Source: Histoplasma ohiense
Lineage: Eukaryota > Ascomycota > Eurotiomycetes > Onygenales > Ajellomycetaceae
Length of the DNA: 64,000 nucleotides
NCBI GenBank assembly: GCA_017607445.1
Contig: JAEVHH010000005.1
Coordinates: forward strand, 1,927,001 to 1,991,000
Direction of reading: 5' to 3'
Shown: positions 33,339 to 43,491 of the stretch, piece after piece
How the letters are laid out: each line of letters begins with the position of its first letter
Numbering within the stretch: the first letter of the stretch is position 1
Position numbers and translations under genes: made by a program
Notes under the pieces: model-generated
What the model was told of the DNA's origin: nothing
What the model saw: only the letters and a program-made list of their open reading frames with translations
The model's database searches: none

Positions 33339-35537
33339 ATGCCAAAACCAAAAACACTGCTAAAGGAAATGAAGACGAAAAAGAAATCAAGGAATACTGT
33401 ATGTGTAGTATTAAGAGCATCTACCTGAATTCGCTTCTCAGTCTCCATTTGGGTTTCTTCCCCAGCTACTCTTCTCTCGCGCAGCGTGGTTCGAATACTG
33501 TGTGCCTTCTTTTATTGAAAATTATTATCCCCCAGCAAAATTCGATAAACACGTATGCCAACCAGACCAACATTTTCGCATCTCCCCCTCTTCCCCCAAG
33601 CTGAAAATCACCGTTCTAACTATTCCCTATCTTTTAATAACCCCCCCCCCCCCACCCGCCTTTTGCCCCTACCTGATTTCCGTATCCGATGAAAATTAAA
33701 TCATCTCCCATTAACCACAAACCCGATTAATTCCCAGGAACCTGAAAGTGCGGATGAATACCTTGCCGGTAAGCACAGATATACACATAGACATGGCTGG
33801 CCCATTTGCCCATTGCCATTGGCAATTGCTATCCCTCCGCGCAAGCCATAACGAGCTGTATCCAGCATGGAAACTAACCAACGACCCCAACCCATCCATT
33901 TATTTCCACCCGTCCCAGCCGGCGTCGAGTTAGAAGAAGCTGGAGAAAAATGGCGAGCAGGAGACGCCGTCAAGTCCATGCGGTTTTTCATGCGCGCTAT
34001 TGAAATGTATGATACAGGTCTAAGGAGGTTTCCGAATTCGTTTGATTTGGCATACAATAAGTACGTACCAAGTGTCATTTGCAAAGGCTACTACGCCCCC
34101 CTTGTTTTTTTTTTTTTTTTTTTTTTCCTCGCCATCGAAGGAATTAGATTAAATTAAACCTGCTTCCTGGCCATTTCCATTTCTCTCCTTCATAATTTAT
34201 TCACATTACGCAGGGCGCGAATACAATACGAAATAACCCAACATCCAAAACTAGCAACCCAACTCCCCGGCCCGGCCGTCGAAATCCTCCACATCGCCCT
34301 CAAATCCCACAGACACGCCTTAACCCTCCAGCAAGATAATGCGGAAATCCTCTTCAACACCGCACAGGTATTGACGAGTTTAGCAGAGGCGATCACGGAG
34401 GGAAAACGGGCTACCGAGCAACATACACATGAAGCCCGCAGATATTTGCAGGAAGCGTTGGACCTCTTCCAGCGGTGCCTAGGCGTGCAGGAATTGCGGT
34501 TTACGGAAGAACAACATCAGCAAGCTGAGAATGTGGCCATGGCGGAGGCCTGTGTCGTTGATCGCGACGAGCAAAAACCCAATTCGATACCAGATCAGCC
34601 GATGGAGGGGTCTGAAACTGGAGGTGGAAGCGGGACGACGGAGCCCACACGGTCGGAGCAGTGGGCCACTGTCATCGAGCCAGTGACCAAAGATACACTT
34701 GTTGACACCGCTGTAGCGCAATTGGAGACATTGGCTACGTTTTGCGGGTTACTTACGCTCGATCCTGGGAGCACTCTTGCATGGATAGAAGAGTATTCTG
34801 CAGACCTGGTAAGGGAGAAAATTGCGGTATATGTAGAGGGGACAGAGAGGCAGAACGAGGTAGCGCTCGCCCGTGCCAAGTTCATTTCAATGCTGGCGGA
34901 AGTCTCGTTTCGGAGCGGGAGGATTGATTTTGACACATATAAGAACGAGCTGAGCGCAGCGTTCGGAGATGTGAAGGATTTGTCTGCGAATCCGGGGGCG
35001 CTTTGTAGCCAAGCAGAATCGCTAGTGGCATTCAACTCTGCCATGGCAGATTGCGACCAGCCATACAACGAGGACACGTTCAATAGGCTGTTAACGCTAC
35101 GATGGCAAGCGCTATCGTCAGCCCTGGATTCGCTTACCGCGGCGACGAAACTTCCTGAAGCTCAAAATTTACCCAAGGTCCACCTTGCGAGAGGGGACGT
35201 GGAGATGTATCGTTGGCGCTTGGGTCGGCAGCCTTGGAACTATCAAGTATCCAACGCAAATGCCGCCACCCTCCTGAAAAACGCACAGACATACTATCGC
35301 GGAGCGGCTGCTCTTGCCAGAAGGGACGGATTAGACGAACAGGATCGAGAAGGGGCAGCGAAAGAAGCACTGGCCTTTGCCTTCTCAGATGACATGCAGA
35401 AAATGGAAGGATTGATAGCAAGCTCGGAAAAGGAATTGAGGCAGATAGCGGAGGATATGGTTGACGACGGGTTGGTTTCGGCTGAGGACATGGAATGGGC
35501 TTTCCAGAAAGCTGTCCCGGATGAGATCGTGTTCTGA
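33339..35537 (+). CDS. TPR-like helical repeat protein, 518 aa, function unknown
   Basis: Exons 33339-33398, 33738-33768 (31 nt), 33919-34060 and 34214-35537, all in phase. The first exon codes a strongly basic start (MPKPKTLLKEMKTKKKSRNT), perhaps a nuclear or RNA-binding tail. After EPESADEYLAAGVELEEAGE come helix pairs typical of tetratricopeptide-like folds: KSMRFFMRAIEMYDTGLRRF with NSFDLAYNKARIQYEIT, then AEILFNTAQVLTSLAEAI and ARRYLQEALDLFQRCLGVQ. A Gly/Thr-rich linker separates these from a second helical half with VAQLETLATFCGLLTLDPGS and ALARAKFISMLAEVSFRSGR. The end is acidic. TPR folds usually bind protein partners. I cannot name the ortholog. Its 3' end converges with NNF1, with 130 bp between stops. 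Confidence 0.8.
33641..33653. repeat. poly-C tract inside intron 1 of the TPR-like gene
   Basis: Thirteen C in a row, in the intron between the first two exons. Confidence 0.9.
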
Positions 35538-35667
35538 AATCCAGTGATATATCCTGTAAATTTTTTAAGACCCGAATTGTTGGTTATCCTCACACAAGAG
35601 ATACAACTCTCTGCCACATCATCCATGTTCAGCTCGTAAACGTCGAACGTAAAACATCTGCATAATA

Positions 35668-36595
35668 TCATGAGTATTGAGCTGCTCTGATTTCATTGTC
35701 CATTTCCTGCGCCTCTTTACGGAGACCCTGGTTTGCATCAAACTCTTCCGTAGCGGTTGCTGCGCCCTCCACGTCGCTAATGACTGCTTCAAGGCCAGAC
35801 AATAATCGCTCAATCTCCCGTCTCTGAGACTCGATTTTCTCAGAAAGCTCGACATTCTCCTTTTGCACCCTTTCCAACTTCGTATTTAGCGACGACTGCG
35901 CTTCTGCGAGATACGGCTCAAGGTGCGCTCTGTAAAGCTCGTTCGCGCCGAGAGTGTGAGGACTATAACCAAATCATTAATTAAAACAGGCCACTTTTGT
36001 TGTTTCCAATGTAAAACCAATTTAGATTTTCAGGGATGACACTCCACAGAAAAGAAAAGAAAAGAAAAGAAAAGAAAAGAAAAGAAAAGAAAAGAAAAGA
36101 AAAGAACAGGAACAGGAACAGGAACAGGGAAATAGATAAGGAAGAGAAAACAACTCACGGCACACTCGCCTCCCCCTCCCCATTCTCCCGCCTCAACCTC
36201 GCCTCCCCAACCAACCGATCCAACTCATTCAGGCCCCTAACCACCTCCCTCTCTCTTAGCACGTCCTCAAACTCCGCGCGCGCGCTCTGTTCCAGCTTCG
36301 CATTTAACTGCCTCCATAGCGACTCGAGGCTGTGCGGGACATGTTTGGCCGGCGTGGGAAAGCAGGCGGAGAAGTTCGCGTAGGAATTGGCCCGGAGGGT
36401 GCGCAAGAGGGCTTCGGAGAAGACTTGTTGGAGGCGGGAGGCGCGTGGTCCGGGGGTTAGAGGGATAGGGGCCGGGGGAGGAGGGGAGGGCGAAGCGGGG
36501 TCTTGTGGTGGTGGTGGTGGTGGTGGTGGTGGTTGTTGTTCTTCTTGCTGCTGGGCGTGGCCGTTTGGCGCTGAAGAAGTTTGTTCTGGTGGCAT
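35668..36595 (-). CDS. NNF1: kinetochore protein Nnf1 (MIND/Mis12 complex subunit)
   Basis: Nnf1 pairs with Mtw1/Mis12 in the MIND complex that links inner kinetochore to Ndc80. Exons 36595-36159 and 35962-35668 are in phase; predicted 243 aa, the usual size range. The start is Pro/Gln-rich, including a nine-Pro run coded by a GGT/GGC repeat. The Nnf1 domain covers RASRLQQVFSEALLRTLRAN, FSACFPTPAKHVPHSLESLW and REREVVRGLNELDRLVGEA. Exon 2 continues ANELYRAHLEPYLAEAQSSL and a long coiled coil (KENVELSEKIESQRREIERL). Basic-residue spacing and the FSACFPT segment match fungal Nnf1. The intron holds a pentanucleotide repeat. Confidence 0.87.
36050..36128. repeat. (AAAAG)n then (AACAGG)n repeats in the NNF1 intron
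   Basis: About eleven AAAAG units on the plus strand (36050-36106) followed by about four AACAGG units. Both lie within the 196-nt intron of NNF1, on the coding strand as CTTTT and CCTGTT, where they enrich its pyrimidines. Confidence 0.92.
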
Positions 36596-37263
36596 TTTAT
36601 TTCCTCTGGAAGGGGAAATCGGGAGATGTCGCTCACGTATTGAGCGATTGGGAGGATGAGGGTGGAGGGATATTTAGATAGGATTGCTCGCGACGCTTTG
36701 CGAGGTTGCTACACAAGCGCGAGATCACATGACTTAAATTTGGATGCGCGGTTTCTTCTTTCTTCGAACCCAACAGAGGCAAATATGTAGTCCTTTGTTT
36801 CCCAGGAGGTTGGGGAGTAATTTACTAGAATAAAATGCAGATTAGTGGCTACATGGTCTTGAATATTCGATTCTTACACTCTCTAGAAGTCTTTCACTGT
36901 ATAATCTTGCGAAATCAGCTTCAACTCTGACCAGAGACGAAGCCTGATCAATCCCTAACCTGAAACCAAATATCAAAAATCAAAACTAAAGCGGATCCAA
37001 AGTCATATCATGACCAATTAAAACTGCATATGGAATTAAAGAGTTCCCACATTAACATAAAAAGATAGATGCCCATCGTAGGTTAGGAAGTAACACGAAA
37101 ATAATAGATCCCCGTCCAACGACAAAAAACGCCGCGCTGCTCAGTCCACCCTCCATTTACCTAGTCGTCAAATCAATCAATTAATCCAACACACCAAGCC
37201 CATTGATTCAAGGAAAAGCGGGGGAAAACGTAGATAGAAACTGAGAGAAAGCCAAAACACCTC
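36596..37263. other. intergenic between NNF1 and the CDK gene
   Basis: NNF1 promoter side and 3' flank of the CDK gene. No frame of interest. Confidence 0.6.
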
Positions 37264-38629
37264 TCAATAGCCGCTTTGCGAAACAAGTCCTGATGCCCCG
37301 TACCCACCAGCCGACATCTGCTGCTGCTGTTGCGCGGATTTCTGAGCCTGTAGCTGGTTCAAATCCTGAAACCAGCGATGGCGCAGCGCATCAGCAGCAC
37401 TGATGCGCATTTCCGGCCGAAGCTGCAACATGCGACTCAACAAGTCCAATCCCAACTGGTCGATCTGTGGTAAGATTAGGCGGAGATCCTGTGTCGCATA
37501 GACCTGGAAGTTGGGTTTGTACTCAGGGAAATTGGAGATACCGGGCCACGAGCGCTCGGAGGGAGTGCCCATTAGACGGAAGATCTTTTGCAATTGGTCC
37601 TCGTTCGTTGTGCCGGGGAATAGGGGGCGGCCTGTATACATTTCTGCCATGATGCAGCCGGCGGACCAGATGTCGATGCTGGTGTTGTATGTCCTGCTGC
37701 CCAGAAGGACATCTGGGGCACGGTACCAGAGGGTGACGACTTCATTGGAAAAGGTATTTACGGGTATTCCAAAGGCGCGCGCCAGGCCAAAATCACCCAG
37801 TTTCAGCTGGCCTTTGGTGTTGATGAGGAGGTTCTGCGGCTTGAGATCGCGGTGGAGGACCCTGTTTTCGTGGCAAAATGCGATGCCGCGGAGCAGCTGC
37901 TGCATGAAGGATTTAATGGTGACATAGTCTAGCTGGCCGCGGTCGCCGCGTGAGTCCATGTAGCGTTTTAGATCCTTGTCCATGAACTCGAAAACAAGCA
38001 TGAGTTTGTTCTCTGTGTGGATGACGTCGTAGAGGGAGACGATGTTTTCGTGCTTTAATTCTTTCATGAGTGATATTTCTCGGATGGCTGTTGATGGTGT
38101 GCCTTCCTCTGAGTCTAGGTGGATTTCCTTCAGCGCGACCATCTCGCCAGTCTGGCGGTTGCGCCCTTTGAAGACCTATTCACACAAATATCACATTTTA
38201 AACAAAGTCCATAGTAAGAAAAGTAGGAAGCGGGTGAAGGGATAAGAAGGATCGCGTCACATACTGTAGCATAGGTTCCTTCACCAAGCTAAATGAGAAA
38301 TACGAGTTAGTTTAACTTCAAAAGAAAATCTTCGGTGAAATAAATTTCAAAACCAACAAGCTGCATACTTTCTCAAGCTGCTGAAAAGAACTGGGTGGTT
38401 GTCGTTTGTCCATTGTACTGGGCGCCGCTCGTGCTGGCGACGGACGGAAGACTGGATCTTGAGGAGAGCGATGGTTTGCCAGAAAGGTGCTTGGAGCGAC
38501 GAGCGAGGAAGCGATATTTAAATAAGAGGCCGTCGTCGCAGCAGTAACGGCGGCGGCGGCGGTTGTGGATGACGATTGGCGAGGAAGTTCCCGGTGTTCT
38601 ATGGATTGGGAGGATGTGGAGGTGTCCAT
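37264..38629 (-). CDS. PHO85: cyclin-dependent kinase of PHO85/PHOA type
   Basis: Pho85-type CDKs pair with Pcl cyclins and control phosphate response, glycogen, polarity and, in Aspergillus, the choice of developmental fate (PHOA). Exons 38629-38369, 38288-38265 (24 nt) and 38175-37264; 398 aa from the first ATG. A second in-frame ATG at 38413 (MDKRQPPSSFQQLEK) gives a 326-aa form with the usual Pho85 start. The 24-nt exon codes exactly LGEGTYAT, the glycine loop. Further landmarks are Lys111 (VALKE), PSTAIRE at 122-128, VLHRDLKPQN with Asp205, LGDFGLARAFG at 222-232, TLWYRAPDVLLGS and DIWSAGCIMAEM. The tail is Gln-rich. The APD in place of APE is usual for Pho85. The first 72 residues are Ser/Thr/Ala-rich and dispensable for the kinase fold. 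Confidence 0.95.
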
Positions 38630-39151
38630 AGCAAGATTGTCGCGGGGTATATTTGTGTTGTGAGAGGGTTGGAGTCATCCCCTGTAACTAACCAGGTTAT
38701 GTACCCCAAGGTGCTATGCTCAACAAATGGCAGACGATCGAGGGTCGGCCTTGAAGCCGCAGGGCCATGTCTTCGGGTGGATGCCCCGAAACTCCGCGAG
38801 AGCTGCTGGCGCTTAGGGTTTTGGTACTTTGGCTCAAGGGGCATTTAGCCACCGCCTGGGCGATTAGGTTTTAAGTGGAAATGTCGGGATTCTTCTGGCC
38901 TTTCATCTTATGAAAATTGCCGCCCGTTCTTTGATTAGATGTTTCAGAAACTCTTGAAAGAGTCCCATAATATTGTATATAAATAGCTGACAGGCTTTCC
39001 AGAGGAGTAGTGCACAGAGGTCTATTCAAACAAGTGTTTTGCATATTATCATCTTATTTAAAAAGAAAATTTAAAAATAGGAATTTAAACCCCTTCAGTT
39101 TCAAGAGGCCCCATTACTGGCCAAAATAAAACAATGAATGGTTCCTCTATA
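38630..39151. other. intergenic, no supported gene
   Basis: CDK promoter side and 3' flank of the sirtuin gene. Confidence 0.6.
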
Positions 39152-40309
39152 TCAAACCAGAGAGATTGGGTCAAGACGAGCAGCAACCTGCGGAAGAACA
39201 AACTCCGCCCGCTCACTACATCTCACACGCATCATTGGGACAATGAATCCATTTCCATCCGCCTCCTGGAACAGTCTAGCTTCATTGCGGACGCCCCCAA
39301 CATTCAAAATTCCAATCGACATCCCCCGCGCGATGGCGCGTTCCACAAATCTCCACGCGGAGAAGGTTGCCAGGCTACTCCCGAGCACAAGAAGTTTCCC
39401 CGCCTCATCGACCGCATCTTCAGCTTGCTCCTTGACACGCTTATCGACCGATTCTCCAAACATGATCACAGCCGGTTTCAGTATGCCCGCATTGGAAGTG
39501 GGAGAAATGGCTCCATCGGGTTCCGCCTCTACTCTCCCCTGCGTGCCGTCGCGGAGCAAGGGCGGATTCTCCAGGCAGTGGGGACACGGCGGATAGCGGA
39601 ACTTCGAGTACGGGGCGTTGGGGAGATCCACGTCGCCGTCTGGATTCATCTGTAGCCCCTTCTTCTGCTGTTCCTCCCGATCATGTGTATCCAAGGCGCC
39701 CGTCTTCGCAATCTGTTCCAAAAACTCAGCCCAGGCTGGATTAAGCCGTAGCAACACGGCCTGGAAGTCTTCCCGCGACATTTGCCGGCGACAATTAACG
39801 CATACAAGCGAGCGTAGATAGCCATGCAACTCGACCACTGGGATATGCGGGTGGGCCTTGGAGTGGAAGGAATCGACGTTCTGCGTAATGACAGAGGATA
39901 TATAACCCTTCCTACCCAGCTCGCCAATAGCTGCATGTGTATCGTTGGGTTTGGAGTTCACGAGCGTGGGCCATCCGACAAAGCTGCGGGCCCAGTACCG
40001 CTTCCGCGCCTCGTGCTGGGAGACGAATTCGTGGTAGAAGATGGGGCGGTAGGTTAGATTTCGTCGGTAGGTGCCATTTTCCCCACGGTAGTCTGCGAGG
40101 CCCGAAGCGACGGAGATGCCAGCGCCTGTGAGCAGGACAGTTAGTTCGTTGCGGCCGACATCTGTGCCTCTGAGTAGGGGCGGGGGAGGGGCGGTGAGGA
40201 AATTAGAGATGGCGTCGATTGCGCCAGAGATGGAGTTGGCTGAGCGGGGGTATATAAGCGGAGGAGGGAGAGGGCCCGTGAAGGGGATTCTGATCAGGGG
40301 CTTCGACAT
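39152..40309 (-). CDS. SIRT4-type (class II) sirtuin, NAD-dependent deacylase
   Basis: Single exon, 385 aa from the ATG at 40309; an upstream GTG in frame is not used as a start in fungi. SIRT4-type sirtuins act on mitochondrial acyl-lysines, using NAD. The Rossmann motif TVLLTGAGISVASGLADYRG begins near residue 58. RYWARSFVGWPTL and ITQNVDSFHSKA follow as in SIRT4, with catalytic His162 in VELHGYLRSL. Two CxxC pairs for zinc are present: CVNC at 170-173 and CPHC at 242-245. PAVIMFGESV, LLVLGSSLATFSAWRF and ILNVGG complete the fold. The zinc module carries an insert of some 70 residues between the Cys pairs. The N-terminus (MSKPLIRIPFTGPLPPPLIY) is basic and Pro-rich and could direct mitochondrial import. 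No catalytic residue appears lost. Confidence 0.91.
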   Translation of the reverse strand: MSKPLIRIPFTGPLPPPLIYPRSANSISGAIDAISNFLTAPPPPLLRGTDVGRNELTVLLTGAGISVASGLADYRGENGTYRRNLTYRPIFYHEFVSQHEARKRYWARSFVGWPTLVNSKPNDTHAAIGELGRKGYISSVITQNVDSFHSKAHPHIPVVELHGYLRSLVCVNCRRQMSREDFQAVLLRLNPAWAEFLEQIAKTGALDTHDREEQQKKGLQMNPDGDVDLPNAPYSKFRYPPCPHCLENPPLLRDGTQGRVEAEPDGAISPTSNAGILKPAVIMFGESVDKRVKEQAEDAVDEAGKLLVLGSSLATFSAWRFVERAIARGMSIGILNVGGVRNEARLFQEADGNGFIVPMMRVRCSERAEFVLPQVAARLDPISLV

Positions 40310-40962
40310 GAGAAGAACGGCATGGTGGTGTTGCGTAGGAACCACGCTGGAGAACCGTGATCGATGATGCTATTTAGAAGTATTAAATAATTCAACACAT
40401 CAATGGCTTGAACCCTTGTTTAGCTCCGGATCCCAGTAGCAATTCTACTCCCTTACCTATATATAGTTTACCAGTTACCTAGCTAATAAGAACATCGGTG
40501 TTATTAATCGACTGCTTATTTTGCTGTAGTTGTCAGCGGTTATGAAAGTTCCAACGTGAGCTGGCGTTGGGGAACGGTGTGTGGTCTGATCCTCGGTGGT
40601 GTGGGCATCCGGAGCTGGATAGAGGTTGTTGCGACGTTCCTCTGCTTTAAATATTCTATTCAAAAGCTCACCGAATTCTGTCTTCTCTTGTAATTAACTA
40701 CCCACAGCCCAATTCTCACCCGATTTATTTCTCCTTAATAGTAACCAGTGCGGAGGAAGCCTTTGAATTCTGCATCCGAGGGCTGGCGGTAAATAATGGT
40801 ACCCTGTCTCGCCTGCTGGCTTGTCGATTTATCTTAGCTCCGGGAGCTACTATCAGAGCTATTTCTCGAGATCATTTGTTAAATATCTTTTCTTTATTAT
40901 CTCGTATATTATTTTCCCAGACAAGATACCTATTCCAGTCGGTCGATGCTGCGACTCAGGTC
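40310..40962. other. divergent promoter region between sirtuin and metal-transporter genes
   Basis: Open sequence continues upstream of the 40963 start in frame, but without an ATG. No separate gene. Confidence 0.55.
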
Positions 40963-42614
40963 ATGATCTTACCGCAGCCTGTGGGTTGGAGGGGCCGAGT
41001 CCGACTGGCCAGGTTGCGCCTCAAGGCGCCTCTTCCCATTGTGCTGCATCACGAACTCTCGCTTCATTCTCGTTGCATACAGGTTCCACCGCCCATGCAA
41101 CTGGCCCAGGTCTCTCCTCCACAGCCTGCTGCTTCAAAACAGTTCTCCAGATCGTTAAAGCAACGTGTCTCGCCCTATTCCAATCCCACCACACAACCCT
41201 TGTCCTATGCCCACAATATAATTAACACCAGATTACCACCTCTTCACCCTTCCATCCTCTGTCAGTCCTCTCCACCTTTCCTCGCATTCATGACGGCGAC
41301 GCAAACGAGATCCCACGGCGGGCACAGCCACGGCCATGGCCACGGCCACCACCATCATGACAATGTATACTTAACATCCAAGAACAAAAACGACCCTGGC
41401 GTGCGGATCACGCGAATCGGCCTCCTCACCAACCTGGCCATGGCAATAGGAAAGGGATTTGGGGGCTACGTATTCAACTCCTCCGCATTAATAGCAGATG
41501 CCTACCACGCTGCCACAGACCTCGTGTCGGACTTCATGACTCTTGCCACTGTGTCCCTATCGCTCAAGCCGCCAACCTCACGGTTTCCCTTTGGCTACGG
41601 GAAGGTCGAGAGTCTTGGGGCTCTGGGCGTGAGCAGTTTGCTTTTGTGTGGAGGTGTCCTGATGGGCTTAAACGCGGCGGAGGTTCTGCTCACACAGTTT
41701 TTCCCAGCCATTGCTGAGTCGTTCGCGCACCTGGGGCTACTGGGACACGGACATTCCCACAGCCACAGCCATGACCATGAGCTGCTGGGGCCGAATATTA
41801 ATGCGGCCTGGCTTGCGGCGGGCTCCATTTTAGTGAAGGAATCGTTATACCATGCCAGTAAGTCAATTATCACCGTATTCCCGTAATATCTAGCAAAGGG
41901 ACTGACATTCATAACCCCTCGCGCCCCTAAACAGCTATGAAAGTTGCTCGCCAGCGAAGATCCTCTGTCCTGGCATCGAACGCCATTCACCACCGCGTCG
42001 ATTCGCTCACAAGCTTCGTCGCCCTCCTCACCATTGGCGGCGCCCATATCCTCCCCGACGCTTCCTGGCTCGATCCAGTGGGCGGGCTGATAATTTCGCT
42101 AATGGTCATTCGAGCCGGATGGGGAAACACGAAGACCTCATTGTTGGAGCTAGCGGACGTTGCTATCGATGAGGAAATGAACGCGTCTGTGGAGGAATCG
42201 ACTCTGAAAGCTATAGCGATGCTGCCGGATGGCGGTGGGAGCGAGATAGAGATCCGGGAGGTGCAGGGGATTAAATCGGGTCAGAATCATCTCATGGAGA
42301 TCGAGTTGGCAGTCCCCAGCTCGTGGTCTGTTGGACAGACCCGGCTGGTTGAAGAGGCTATTCGGCAGCGCGTTGGTTCGCGGGTTCGAGGTGTGAAGCG
42401 GCTAAAGATACGGTTCACGCCGAATACGGAGCGGGATGCGAGCTTCTTCGAGGAGTTTATTGCGCGGGATGCGAGCCCGCGCAGCAGCCCAGAACCAGAA
42501 GACGGCAAGGCTAATGGATCTGTTCACCATAATCACCATGACCATGGCAAAGCTGGGGCTGTAACTTCAGAATCACAGGCTGAGAATGAAGGGATGGCCA
42601 GTAAGCGACGCTAA
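40963..42614 (+). CDS. MMT1: cation diffusion facilitator, Mmt1/Mmt2-type mitochondrial metal transporter
   Basis: Mmt proteins move iron or other divalent metals across the inner mitochondrial membrane, exchanging for protons. Exons 40963-41857 and 41935-42614, in phase; 524 aa. The first ATG opens an Arg-rich, acid-free leader (GWRGRVRLARLRLK) fit for mitochondrial import. A His cluster (GGHSHGHGHGHHHHD) precedes the membrane domain. The metal site of helix 2 is SALIADAYHAATDLVSDFMT, where CDF carriers have HxxxD-like residues, and its partner on helix 5 is NAIHHRVDSLTSFVAL. A second His run (GHGHSHSHSHDHE) sits in the loop and a third near the C-terminus (HHNHHDHG). FGYGKVESLGAL is a family hallmark. 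The cytosolic-type tail with DVAIDEEM is present. Substrate iron versus manganese or zinc cannot be read from sequence. Confidence 0.9.
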
Positions 42615-43491
42615 GCCTTCTATATCCCATCCATATTCCCGTGAAGCGAAACTCCCTTCTTGACCCCTTTTTGTTTTTATTCTTGGTTTACCGGACCTTT
42701 TCATTTTACAAAGATAAATGCCGTGTCAAGTTTAGTCCAGGGCAAGATTATATATCCCTCTGGGGCACTCAACCCTCTACCCTCAGCTCGAGAATTTCCA
42801 CTTTTCCCTTGTTCCCTCCAGGCAGATTGTCCACATAACAGTTCCTGTAAATCATAAACCGTGGTTTGAGGCGAGTTGACCAGTTTATTGGCAACGATCA
42901 GTAACAATAAGAAGATTGCAAAAAAGAAGGAAAGCTACATGGTCTACCGGCGTTCGAAGAGGGGATTTTTTTTTTTTTTTCCATCTCCATGTTATTTTCT
43001 GATAGTATCCTGGGCTAGTTTGGTGTCCTCGTTTTCGGTGGCTATCGTAGTCGTTCCTAATGATTCATTATTTCCACTCCCCGCGGATCAAAGATAATTT
43101 CCAAAAAGCCTTTTTGTCAGAATCCCCCCATACACAACGGAGAGTCGTTCTTTTTATTGAAAGGGAATAGCTCTAACAAGCAATTGGGCGTCATAGCTGT
43201 GGTAGGTTAAGTTATTACAAGAACTACGTTGTAACCTTGTATTTGCGTTCAGCAATAAAATTTTAACATCAAAAGCAACGTCTTGTCTGACAAGCGATCT
43301 CCCGCTTCAATTTTCATGCGACCTCAGTTTTTAGTCCTATGACGTAGTTAGTCCCTTCATTGAGCTATCTCCGCCAAACCAAGCAATATCCAACCATCGA
43401 GGTCATGGAATAAAAAAGAGGAGCCTATGTACCCGCCAATGCAATACAAATCTTCAAATCTTCCATACTTACATATATACACATGTAAAAA
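42615..43491. other. intergenic, no supported gene
   Basis: 3' flank of the transporter and promoter of xylulokinase. A T15 run lies near 42966. Confidence 0.55.
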
